From Candidatus Poribacteria bacterium (GTDB lineage: Bacteria; Poribacteria; WGA-4E; WGA-3G): 10,097 bases of DNA. Below, in pieces: positions 1 to 6,554 of this stretch. The stretch spans positions 1 to 10,097 of the forward strand of contig JAPPMR010000533.1 in assembly GCA_028818995.1 (NCBI GenBank), in the 5' to 3' direction. The notes below the pieces were generated by a model. The model ran no database searches. It saw only the letters and a program-made list of their open reading frames with translations, and had not been told where the DNA came from. Within the stretch, counting starts at the first letter, position 1, and each line of letters starts with the position of its first letter. A program made the position numbers and the translations under genes.

Positions 1-1517
1 GACGTGTTGTGCTCAAATGCGACTACCTCTATCCGCTTATGTTGCTGTTTAATGAGCTCAGCCAACGGACAGAAATCTCCGTCTCCGCTTGCTAAAATAA
101 CAACATCTAACACTCCGAGCATAGAGACTACGTCTACAGCGATTCCGACATCCCAATCACCTTTTGCTGAACCGTCTCCTCGCAGGCGTAAGTCTTTACT
201 ACGAATTGTATAGCCGTTATGCTCTAATAGAGAGATGAAATTACCTTGTTTAATTTCAGGAATCTGAACAATATAGACGTAGGCGGCTACAAGTTGTCGC
301 GGACCAACAATCAGGTCAAGAAGTTTAATGTAATCAACTCGGCGTTCAAATCGATCCTTCGCAGCGTAGAACATATTTTGCACATCAACGAATACACCAA
401 CCCGCGGTTGCGCCCCTGTCTGCTTCTCTTGATTTGTAGACTCCAAATCAGATTCATCAAAATAATCTACTGTCTGCCGAATTTGGTTGAGAGCATTTCG
501 AGATGTTTCATGCGATTTTTCAATCACATCAAAATGATTCTGTAGATCAGTTTTTAGTTGTTCTAAAGTTTGAAATTCCTTATAAACGGCTTCTTCAACT
601 AACTTTAGCTCAACCATAAAACTTTCTTTAGCTGTTTTGATTTGTGCCAGTTCGTCGAGTTGTGCTGTGATATCCCCATATTTCGCGAGCAGCTGCTGGT
701 GTTCAGTCTCTAATTTCATGAGGGAATTGTTAGTTTCGGCGTACTGTGTCGTTTTTTCGTGCAGACTTTCATTTTCTTGTTTTAGAAAAACAATCTGCTC
801 TTTACTCTCCTGATAGAGGTCTTCTTTTATTTTGAAAGCCTCATTTTCTTCAAGCAGCAATTGGCAGTGCTGCTCAAGTTGTTTGTTTTTTTTCTCAATC
901 GCTGTGTATTCTGCTTGTAAATCAACTAAAGCACTTTTAAGATGTTCAATTTCACCAGTTTGTCCGTCAATCTCCACCTGTGCTCTTTCTAAATCATTGG
1001 TATATTTTGTCTGAATCTCCTGTATTTCTGTGGAAGGCACTTGTGGAGTATCAAGAAAAGCACCGAACCGTTGCTGAGCATCTGTTTCAGAAGGGTCTTT
1101 GTGGTTTTCATACGCTGTTGTTAATAATTGAATTCCATGTGAGTGCACATCTTCCCGAGTATCCGCTAAGAGTGCCCAGACCACTTCACCAAATTCTCCT
1201 GATTCAATCAGGGGACCAGGAGATTTAAAGAAAGTATGTATTTCATCAACTACCATATATCCAACTCTTGAGATCGCATCCTCCGCTTTTTGTGAGAGGT
1301 GTTGGACAACGATTTCATCAATGTCGGATTGTCTATAAAAAGCGTTGGTTAACCTGCCCAACAACTCCTGTTTTGAAGAAGAATCTAACTTGTCGGTATT
1401 AGCGACTGGATTGGTGTGCCTTAGTAGTTGGAAAATCTCTCTTTCATTTAAAAGTATAGCAAGAAACCATGTAAGTTGGTCATGATGTATCTTTAATTTT
1501 AGATATGGTTTTATCAT
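1..1517 (-). CDS. Coiled-coil protein with C-terminal NYN (PIN-like) nuclease domain, 3' end cut by window edge
   Basis: An open frame of 505 codons runs from the ATG at 1517-1515 to the left edge with no stop, so the protein is incomplete at its C-terminus. Residues 1-160 form a mostly helical region that I do not recognise. About 165-345 is a long charged coiled coil rich in E, K, Q and L. From about 374 a NYN domain begins, with the first acidic motif VFVDVQN (Asp378), a second acidic cluster KGDWDVGIAVD (Asp454, Asp456, Asp462) and the late motif SGDGDF (Asp479, Asp481). These are the metal-binding aspartates of the LabA/NYN branch of PIN-like ribonucleases, so RNA cleavage is the likely activity (family knowledge). 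The domain probably continues beyond the window. The start is supported by a strong GGAGG six bases upstream. It lies 174 bp beyond the dehydrogenase gene on the same strand and is probably a separate transcription unit. Target RNA and biological role are unknown. Confidence 0.85.
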   Translation of the reverse strand, partial: MIKPYLKLKIHHDQLTWFLAILLNEREIFQLLRHTNPVANTDKLDSSSKQELLGRLTNAFYRQSDIDEIVVQHLSQKAEDAISRVGYMVVDEIHTFFKSPGPLIESGEFGEVVWALLADTREDVHSHGIQLLTTAYENHKDPSETDAQQRFGAFLDTPQVPSTEIQEIQTKYTNDLERAQVEIDGQTGEIEHLKSALVDLQAEYTAIEKKNKQLEQHCQLLLEENEAFKIKEDLYQESKEQIVFLKQENESLHEKTTQYAETNNSLMKLETEHQQLLAKYGDITAQLDELAQIKTAKESFMVELKLVEEAVYKEFQTLEQLKTDLQNHFDVIEKSHETSRNALNQIRQTVDYFDESDLESTNQEKQTGAQPRVGVFVDVQNMFYAAKDRFERRVDYIKLLDLIVGPRQLVAAYVYIVQIPEIKQGNFISLLEHNGYTIRSKDLRLRGDGSAKGDWDVGIAVDVVSMLGVLDVVILASGDGDFCPLAELIKQQHKRIEVVAFEHNT

Positions 1518-1523
1518 GAGAGT

Positions 1524-1528
1524 CCTCC
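1524..1528 (-). promoter_or_regulatory. Shine-Dalgarno site of the NYN gene
   Basis: On the minus strand GGAGG is followed by six bases (ACTCTC) and then ATG at 1517. It is the clearest ribosome binding site in the window and fixes the start of the NYN gene. Confidence 0.75.
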
Positions 1529-1691
1529 GAAATTTTTAGCTCACACAGAGAATATGGACTAAATTTGTTTCGCTTGTGAACTGTTTTTAGATTACTTTAT
1601 ATGTTTTAGATTTCAGAAGTGATTGTTATACCTCCTAATACTGAATAATAAACTGAAAAAATAAACCGATTTGTTTGGTTGATATAAGGCT

Positions 1692-3065
1692 TTAAATTTT
1701 GATAATCTTGTTGGAACCATTCTGGACGCTGCGGGTTGCGTTGCGGGTATCAACAATGACTACAGCGTGTTTTACAATCAAATCGTAGTCTACAGTGCTG
1801 TGGTCCGTAAGAATTACAACACAATCAACACTTTCTATTAAAGCGGATGTTAGCGTTTGTGAATGGTATGTTTCCCCTTCTCCAAGATCAATGTTCGAAA
1901 CATGTGGATCATGATATAAAATATGTGCACCTTTGTCAAGCATTAATCTGATTACTTCAAACGCAGGAGATTCACGGGTATCTCCGATGTCTTTTTTGTA
2001 TGCCACACCTAAAATTAAGACATTTGAGCCATTGAGAGGTTTCCGATGGAGATTTAGTGCATTAACGACTTTGTCAAGAACATATTTCGGCATGTTGCTG
2101 TTAATTTCACTTGCAAGCTCAATGAATCGCGCGTGGTAATTGTAATTACGTGCTTGCCAAGAAAGATAGTGTGGATCAATTGGAATACAGTGTCCCCCAA
2201 GACCGGGTCCCGGATAGAAAGGCATGAATCCGAAGGGTTTGGTTGCAGCAGCATCAATAATTTCCCATACATCTAAATCCATCCGATCACATATAAGTGC
2301 GACTTCATTTATTAATCCTATATTCACGCTCCGAAATGTATTTTCTAACAATTTTACCATTTCCGCTATTCGAGGAGAGGTGACAGTGTAGATTTTATTG
2401 ATAAATTGCTCGTAAAAAGTCTTGGCAACTTGGGTGCATTTTGACGTAACACCACCGACAATTTTAGGCGTATTCGTCATAAGGTATGTACTGTTCCCTG
2501 GTTCAATTCGTTCAGGTGAAAAAGCAAGATAGAAATCAAGACCTACTTGTAATGATTCAGTAGAATCAGAACTTAAACTCGGAGGGTTGGTGCTGCAGTC
2601 GGTTTTAAGTTTTGTTTTGCTGAGGTTGGGTTGCAGTTTTGGGAGCACAATTTCTTCTGTCGTACCAGGATAGGTTGTGCTTTCAAGGATTATCAGCTGT
2701 TCGGAATGCAGATATTGGGCAATTTGCTCAACAGCAGCGGTGATAAATTGCATATTCGGTGTCTTGTTTTCATTCAAAGGAGTTGGCACGCAAATGTTGA
2801 TGGTATCAAGTTCACTCAGAACACGAAAATCTGTTGTGACCTGAATTTGTCCTGACTCAATCAGCGGACCGAGGATAGTATCAGGAACATCAGGAACGTC
2901 AGAGATACCGCGTTTCAGCCGTTCAATTTTTTCTGGATTTATGTCAATCCCAGTGACTCTGAAACCTGCCTCTGCAATAGCAACCATAAGGGATAGCCCA
3001 ACATACCCAAGACCTATTACGCCAGCATGTGCAGTGCAGGATTCTATTTTCTTTAATAACATCAT
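1692..3065 (-). CDS. wbpA: Nucleotide sugar dehydrogenase, WbpA-like (UDP-N-acetylglucosamine/UDP-sugar 6-dehydrogenase)
   Basis: A 457-residue NAD-dependent enzyme that oxidises C6 of a UDP-hexose to the uronic acid in the cytoplasm, supplying acidic sugars for surface polysaccharide. The N-terminal Rossmann fold shows GLGYVG (18-23) and the NAD-ribose-binding Asp41, then CVPTP (92-96) and ESTTYPGTTEE (128-138). The central domain has FSPERIEPGN (182-191), Lys238 and Asn242 in EMVKLLENT, and the catalytic Cys293 in GGHCIPIDP. The C-terminal UDP-binding domain has AYKKDIGDTRES (355-366). The PFGFMPFYPGPG stretch and the N-terminal layout resemble the WbpA group, which uses UDP-GlcNAc, rather than UDP-glucose dehydrogenases; the exact substrate is inferred. 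About 23 extra residues (146-168, Ser/Thr/Lys-rich) sit before the conserved LDFYLAFSPER. The start has tandem ATGs and no clear Shine-Dalgarno. It is the last of three same-strand sugar genes, 43 bp after gmhB. Confidence 0.92.
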   Translation of the reverse strand: MMLLKKIESCTAHAGVIGLGYVGLSLMVAIAEAGFRVTGIDINPEKIERLKRGISDVPDVPDTILGPLIESGQIQVTTDFRVLSELDTINICVPTPLNENKTPNMQFITAAVEQIAQYLHSEQLIILESTTYPGTTEEIVLPKLQPNLSKTKLKTDCSTNPPSLSSDSTESLQVGLDFYLAFSPERIEPGNSTYLMTNTPKIVGGVTSKCTQVAKTFYEQFINKIYTVTSPRIAEMVKLLENTFRSVNIGLINEVALICDRMDLDVWEIIDAAATKPFGFMPFYPGPGLGGHCIPIDPHYLSWQARNYNYHARFIELASEINSNMPKYVLDKVVNALNLHRKPLNGSNVLILGVAYKKDIGDTRESPAFEVIRLMLDKGAHILYHDPHVSNIDLGEGETYHSQTLTSALIESVDCVVILTDHSTVDYDLIVKHAVVIVDTRNATRSVQNGSNKIIKI

Positions 3066-3108
3066 AAATTAAAATTGAAAGTTTGAAAATCTATATTTCA
3101 TTTCAAAT

Positions 3109-3672
3109 TCAACATCGAATTAGCCAACGCGAAGCAGTATAGAGGTTTGTAAAGATTTTCTCTGGCTTAGATATTTTGGTAGTTGAATCAGAATTGGAAT
3201 AGCGGTTATAGGAATCGCGACCGTGCCCTGTTAAAACAAGTATCGGTAATGCACTGGCACTTCGAGCTGCTTGCATATCTGTGATTGAATCGCCTATGAA
3301 ATATGTTTTTGACACGTCTATATCATGTTCGCGTGCGGCTTGGATTAACATTCCCGGTTCCGGCTTTCGGCATTCACATCCTGCTTCTGGATGGTGTGGA
3401 CAATAATAAACTTTACATATCTGTCCCCCTGCTTCCTCAATTTCAGCAAGCATCCGGCAATGAATATCAGCTAAATGCTGCTCGGTATAAATTCCTTTGC
3501 CAATTCCCGCTTGATTGGTTACCGCAATAATACGATAACCATTATGGGTTAAGTCTCGTATCGCTGCCAACGCATTCGGGAGAAAGACAAATTCTCTCCA
3601 GTTGCGGACATAGCCGTAGTCCGGCGGATTTACGTTTATAACTCCATCCCGGTCAAGAAAGACAGTTTTCAT
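3109..3672 (-). CDS. gmhB: D-glycero-D-manno-heptose-1,7-bisphosphate 7-phosphatase (HAD family)
   Basis: GmhB removes the 7-phosphate from heptose 1,7-bisphosphate, the step after HldA in making nucleotide-activated heptose for LPS core or other glycans. The 187-residue protein opens with the HAD nucleophile motif FLDRDGVIN (Asp7 nucleophile, Asp9 general acid). Motif II is VTNQAGIGKG (Thr52). The GmhB zinc loop CPHHPEAGCEC supplies Cys91, His93, Cys99 and Cys101. Motif III is Lys103 in RKPEPG and motif IV is GDSITD (Asp128, Asp132). The zinc loop separates it from other small HAD phosphatases; HisB-N is a close relative but would normally sit with histidine genes. The C-terminal segment from about 150 is Ser/Asn/Thr-rich and looks looser than usual. 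It lies 60 bp after hldA and 43 bp before the dehydrogenase, consistent with one operon. Confidence 0.93.
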   Translation of the reverse strand: MKTVFLDRDGVINVNPPDYGYVRNWREFVFLPNALAAIRDLTHNGYRIIAVTNQAGIGKGIYTEQHLADIHCRMLAEIEEAGGQICKVYYCPHHPEAGCECRKPEPGMLIQAAREHDIDVSKTYFIGDSITDMQAARSASALPILVLTGHGRDSYNRYSNSDSTTKISKPEKIFTNLYTASRWLIRC

Positions 3673-3732
3673 GTTGTATCACCAATACGGCTATTCAGTT
3701 AGGTTTAGATATTCAGAAAATTGGTATTAATG

Positions 3733-4788
3733 TTATGTTTCGGGCAATGTCTCAATAGCCTGATGTAGTTCTTCTGGTGTGACAGTTGCACACCCCATTT
3801 TCCCAACCACAACCCCTCCTGCAAGACTTGAGAGTTGGGCAGCACTGTGGTAACCGACTTGTGCCGCAAGCGCAAGTGTAAAAACAGCAGCCACCGTATC
3901 TCCCGCTCCTGTCACATCCGCCACTTCTTTTGAGTGTGATGGTAGGTGTACTACTTGTAACGTGCCATCGGAATCACGCGTAAATAGAGACATCCCTTCC
4001 TCCTCACGCGTAATTAATAATACTTCCAGCGATAACTGATCCAATATCTTTTCACCTATAGCAATTAGGTGTGGCACATCAGTAATTTCTTGTTGTACAG
4101 CCGCCCCTGTTTCTTTATGGTTCGGCGTAAGCGCGGTTACACCTTGATAATGCCAAAAATTATTCTGCTTTGGGTCAACAATAATTGGTATACCATAAGG
4201 TTTGGCATGCGTTACGACATCCTTTATCAACTCAGCACTGACAACACCCTTGTCATAGTCAGCGAAAATAATTGCATCGCTCTCTGCCATTTGAGATATT
4301 ATAGAACTTATTAGACGTTCCTTTATTAAAACACTGATTTCCTGCTTAGATTCCCTATCAATCCGAAGTAAATGGTGTCCGTGATGCAGAAACAAAGTTT
4401 CATGCCTATTGACTTTTTGCTGTAGCGAATCAGTGGTAGCAGTGCTAACGATCACGCGAGTTTTTTTGCTTGTGGGGCGCTGGACATCTATACAGATGTC
4501 AGCGGTACCTACGCCTGTATGCTTTAGCATCTGGATCAGTTTTTCGCCATCTCTGTCTTTTCCAATCACACCGACCAGTTCTGCTTTGCCACCTAAACTG
4601 ACGATATTTTGTGCGACGTTGGCAGCACCACCACAACCGGATCTTTCAGCAGCCATTTCAAATACTGGAACCGGTGCTTCAGGCGAAATGCGGTCTACAT
4701 CTCCCCAGATGTACTCATCTACAATGATGTCTCCGATTATCATCACCTTTTTATTTTTAATTTGAGTAAAGACATTTTTTAAATTCAC
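3733..4788 (-). CDS. hldA: D-glycero-beta-D-manno-heptose-7-phosphate kinase (RfaE domain I, PfkB family)
   Basis: HldA phosphorylates C1 of heptose 7-phosphate with ATP, giving the substrate of GmhB encoded next door. The 351-residue ribokinase-fold protein shows GDIIVDEYIWG (19-29), the RISPEAPVPV motif (33-42) diagnostic of RfaE kinases, CGGAANVA (52-59), DYDKG (177-181), DPKQNN (205-210) and the PfkB signature DVTGAGDT (291-298) with catalytic-base Asp297. It ends after this kinase domain, so it is the stand-alone HldA form and not the fused HldE; a separate HldC adenylyltransferase should exist elsewhere. Roughly 21 extra residues (about 116-136) interrupt the region between RVIVS and HLLRID. 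Translation appears to start at GTG 4788-4786: an in-frame TAA lies just upstream (4800-4798), no good Shine-Dalgarno is visible, and the length then matches the family N-terminus. First gene of the minus-strand sugar operon. Confidence 0.93.
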   Translation of the reverse strand: MNLKNVFTQIKNKKVMIIGDIIVDEYIWGDVDRISPEAPVPVFEMAAERSGCGGAANVAQNIVSLGGKAELVGVIGKDRDGEKLIQMLKHTGVGTADICIDVQRPTSKKTRVIVSTATTDSLQQKVNRHETLFLHHGHHLLRIDRESKQEISVLIKERLISSIISQMAESDAIIFADYDKGVVSAELIKDVVTHAKPYGIPIIVDPKQNNFWHYQGVTALTPNHKETGAAVQQEITDVPHLIAIGEKILDQLSLEVLLITREEEGMSLFTRDSDGTLQVVHLPSHSKEVADVTGAGDTVAAVFTLALAAQVGYHSAAQLSSLAGGVVVGKMGCATVTPEELHQAIETLPET

Positions 4789-4791
4789 AAG

Positions 4792-4819
4792 ATTATATTA
4801 GCATAACTCAATAGGTTAA
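4792..4819 (-). promoter_or_regulatory. Possible promoter of the hldA-gmhB-wbpA operon
   Basis: A perfect TATAAT (4797-4792, minus strand) lies 16 bases after TTAACC (4819-4814, four of six matches to TTGACA). The predicted transcription start falls near 4785, inside the first codons of hldA, so either the element is fortuitous, transcription starts unusually close, or the real start codon is further in. The fit to the consensus is good but the placement is awkward. Confidence 0.35.
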
Positions 4820-4863
4820 AGCAACAAACATTCTCAACCAAGTATGTGTAACTTTTTCCAAAA

Positions 4864-4876
4864 TTTCTTGAAGAAA
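4864..4876. promoter_or_regulatory. 13-bp perfect palindrome, possible operator
   Basis: TTTCTT and AAGAAA flank a central G, giving perfect two-fold symmetry. It lies about 80 bases upstream of the -35 box of the rightward promoter and about 45 bases from the possible leftward promoter, where a dimeric regulator could act on either side. AT-rich DNA produces such palindromes by chance, so this is weak. Confidence 0.25.
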
Positions 4877-4925
4877 AACGTAACTGATTACAACAAACAG
4901 GATAAATGAAGGCTGAGGAAAGACT

Positions 4926-4950
4926 ACTACTCCAACTTGGTAGTTTTTCT
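4926..4950 (+). terminator. Hairpin with T run (terminator-like), overlapping a Leu-rich mini-ORF
   Basis: ACTA (4926-4929) pairs with TAGT (4941-4944), and inside it CCAA (4932-4935) pairs with TTGG (4937-4940), with a two-base bulge (4930-4931). The stem is followed directly by T residues (4944-4948), then CTATTTTC. This resembles a small intrinsic terminator reading rightward. It lies upstream of the best rightward promoter, so it would stop stray transcripts (antisense to hldA) and not attenuate that promoter. The stem is short and AT/GC-balanced, so strength is doubtful. Confidence 0.3.
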
Positions 4951-4958
4951 ATTTTCAC

Positions 4959-4987
4959 TTGAATCTTTGCCCTATTCCTGCTAAAAT
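4959..4987 (+). promoter_or_regulatory. Sigma70-type promoter of the export genes
   Basis: TTGAAT (4959-4964) and TAAAAT (4982-4987) are separated by exactly 17 bases. A TG one base before the -10 box (4979-4980) gives the extended -10 form. Four of six and five of six bases match the consensus. The predicted transcript would start near 4994 and carry a 5' leader of about 160 bases before the exporter gene. Confidence 0.6.
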
Positions 4988-5098
4988 TCTTTAGAAATCA
5001 CTTTAAGGAACATTTATACTGAAAAACGCTGTATTGCTGAAAGTCTGCGCGAGAATTTTAAGAAATAATAAAGAACATAAGTCCCAAAAACACCAATA

Positions 5099-5111
5099 TA
5101 AGATTATCTTA
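5099..5111 (+). promoter_or_regulatory. 13-bp perfect palindrome in the exporter leader
   Basis: TAAGAT and ATCTTA flank a central T. The site lies in the predicted 5' leader about 43 bases before the ATG, so it could be a repressor operator downstream of the promoter or a small RNA hairpin. Low complexity makes chance plausible. Confidence 0.25.
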
Positions 5112-5153
5112 AGGTGTACTCCAAGAAAGCAAACAAAAGGTTATGTGAAATTT

Positions 5154-6335
5154 ATGAACACGTTTTTACGTTTACGTTTTCTATTTCTTTCCCTGATAAT
5201 TTTAGGATTTCAAAGTTTCTCTCCATTCGTTTTTGCTGAGGAAACCTCTGATGAAAACATTGTAACCAAAAGTCCACAGTTTCCAGAAACATCCACTTAT
5301 AAATTGCAGATTGGGGACAGTATTGTTGTTACTGTTGAAGGTTATCCTGAATATACTAAAGACCGCGTTCCCATTCCTATTCAACCAGATGGCTATATCT
5401 CCTACCCACTCATTGGGTTAATCAAGGCAACAGGTGTAACAGTTTCAGAACTTGAAGCACAGATGCAGCGGGTTTTCGCCAAGAAACTTCCGAGCGCCCG
5501 AGTGTTTGTTACACTCATGCAACCCAAACGACACATTCTGGTTTTCGGAGCAGTTGATCAGAGACCGAGAGGAAACATGCATATTTTTGAAACAGGACAA
5601 GTTTATTTGATGCATGCTTTGGCGGCGGCAGGAATCAACTATGAACTGGCTGATCTAACCAAAATTACAGTCTGGCGCAATGGTGAGATTTTTAAAACAG
5701 TAAATTTCGAAGAGCATATTCAAACAGGTGGCGTTGATATTCCTTTGAAAGATTATGATATTGTTATTGTGCCTTCTATTTATGCACAACGACGGATTCG
5801 TGTAATTGGAGCAGTCATAACTCCCGGCTTTTATCCAATTACAAATAATCAGATCCCTGCTGACCAAGCGTTGAAACTTGCAGGTGGTTCCAGAGCTGAC
5901 TTCGCAGATTTAAAAAAGGCTGAGATTATCACCGGTCCCGAAAATACCCCTATTGATCTCACTTCGGAAAATGTTAGCGCAATGTTGAAACCAGGGGATG
6001 TTTTATTTATTCCACTGGCTGAGGCAAAAATTAGCGTTGTCGGAGCAGTAGATGAGCCAAGTCAATATGTAATTACTGAACCGATACTTTTAAGAGATGC
6101 TGTGGCAATGGCAGGTGGATTAGACGAGGAGAAAGCCAACCCCAAAAAATGTATCCTTACACGTGCCGATGGAACACAAGAAGAACTTGACTTTAATTTA
6201 GTTCAGTCAGAAATTTATCTTCACCCAAACGATCAACTCCGGATATTAGAAAGAACACGAATTGATTGGCGAGTTTTGAGCTTCGCTGCTTCGTTGACAA
6301 ACTTAGTCGTAAGTGTTTGGTTAAGATACAGATAA
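5154..6335 (+). CDS. Wza-like polysaccharide export protein (Poly_export plus three SLBB domains)
   Basis: Outer-membrane/periplasmic export channel component for capsule or exopolysaccharide, 393 residues from the chosen ATG. A signal peptide covers residues 1-28 (basic start, hydrophobic 9-20, VFA before EE). The only Cys lies in the third SLBB, so unlike E. coli Wza there is no lipobox. The Poly_export domain (about 49-121) starts YKLQIGDSIVVTV and includes QPDGYISYPLIG. Three SLBB beta-grasp units follow at about 127-180 (ILVFGAV), 215-260 (IRVIGAVITPGFY) and 292-340 (ISVVGAVDEPSQY). A final segment (about 372-390, VLSFAASLTNLVVSVW) could form the membrane-spanning helical crown typical of Wza. 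The start is set by the signal peptide; GTG at 5145, four bases after AAAGG, is a possible alternative adding three residues. It lies first in a rightward unit with the Wzc-like gene. Confidence 0.9.
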   Translation: MNTFLRLRFLFLSLIILGFQSFSPFVFAEETSDENIVTKSPQFPETSTYKLQIGDSIVVTVEGYPEYTKDRVPIPIQPDGYISYPLIGLIKATGVTVSELEAQMQRVFAKKLPSARVFVTLMQPKRHILVFGAVDQRPRGNMHIFETGQVYLMHALAAAGINYELADLTKITVWRNGEIFKTVNFEEHIQTGGVDIPLKDYDIVIVPSIYAQRRIRVIGAVITPGFYPITNNQIPADQALKLAGGSRADFADLKKAEIITGPENTPIDLTSENVSAMLKPGDVLFIPLAEAKISVVGAVDEPSQYVITEPILLRDAVAMAGGLDEEKANPKKCILTRADGTQEELDFNLVQSEIYLHPNDQLRILERTRIDWRVLSFAASLTNLVVSVWLRYR

Positions 6336-6420
6336 AAAAACAAGAAAGAAAATATATGTTCTCTATTCCATTTTTATCCTTTCTTATTTCCTTAGTGTTC
6401 AGTCTACATTTATATTATAG

Positions 6421-6486
6421 GTCGCGATTCGGAGATCGCTCCTACAGAAATCTTATCTATTGTAGGAGGGAACTCCGATTCCCGAC
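6421..6486. repeat. REP-like inverted pair (BIME-like element)
   Basis: Two 26-bp arms (6421-6446 and 6461-6486) are inverted copies matching at 22 of 26 positions around a 14-base spacer. Each arm is also a small hairpin: GCGAT and ATCGC around TCGGAG on the left (6424-6439), GGGAA and TTCCC around CTCCGA on the right (6468-6483). All four differences between the arms fall at paired positions of these inner hairpins and preserve pairing. GTAGGAG at the foot of each hairpin matches the GTAG/GGAG tetranucleotides known beside bacterial REP hairpins moved by RAYT (TnpA-REP) Y1 transposases. No transposase gene lies in the window. Its place between the exporter stop and the co-polymerase start could also affect mRNA stability or coupling. 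Confidence 0.75.
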
Positions 6487-6493
6487 TATTGCC

Positions 6494-6499
6494 TATAAT
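6494..6499 (+). promoter_or_regulatory. Isolated TATAAT, possible -10 of the co-polymerase gene
   Basis: A perfect TATAAT lies just after the REP pair, 61 bases before the chosen ATG. No convincing -35 box is at 16-18 bases because that space is the REP right arm. A TG lies two bases, not one, upstream. It could give the downstream gene its own transcript. Confidence 0.25.
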
Positions 6500-6545
6500 T
6501 TTAGAATGGGCTGTCCATTAGGGCGTATTCATGGAAAACGAGAAT

Positions 6546-6549
6546 GAGG
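6546..6549 (+). promoter_or_regulatory. Shine-Dalgarno GAGG that favours the 6555 start
   Basis: GAGG is followed by five bases and ATG at 6555. The in-frame upstream ATG at 6531 has only AGGG seven bases before it. The eight residues between are not conserved-looking, so 6555 is preferred, without certainty. Confidence 0.5.
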
Positions 6550-6554
6550 TTAAT

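Larger units (their letters stand above)
4789..5153. other. Divergent intergenic region between the sugar-precursor and export genes
   Basis: This 365-bp AT-rich gap separates hldA (leftward) from the exporter gene (rightward) and must hold both promoters. It contains a good rightward promoter, a poorer leftward one, a hairpin followed by a T run, and two 13-bp palindromes, each listed separately. In-frame codons run upstream of the exporter start back to 5034, but they encode a basic stretch placed before a signal peptide, so I treat them as leader. No RNA gene or mobile element was seen. Confidence 0.7.

Noticed and set aside
1630..1636. Perfect AGGAGGT on the minus strand between the dehydrogenase and NYN genes
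   Set aside because: No ATG, GTG or TTG follows at a usable distance, so it marks no gene I can see.
1655..1680. Possible terminator after the dehydrogenase gene (AACC/GGTT stem then a T run on the minus strand)
   Set aside because: The stem is only four pairs with a nine-base loop, too weak to call.
2579..4446. Similarity of TESLQ and TDSLQ in the dehydrogenase and HldA extra loops, as if from one inserted repeat
   Set aside because: The codons differ at many synonymous sites, the flanking DNA does not match, and in the dehydrogenase part of this segment borders on the family's own sequence.
5034..5153. In-frame 40-codon N-terminal extension of the exporter gene starting at ATG 5034
   Set aside because: It would put a basic, low-complexity stretch before a clear signal peptide. 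The ATG at 5154 (or GTG 5145) gives a normal export signal.
6342..6385. AAGAAAG and CTTTCTT inverted repeat after the exporter stop
   Set aside because: Thirty-base loop, all purine/pyrimidine-rich DNA; likely chance.
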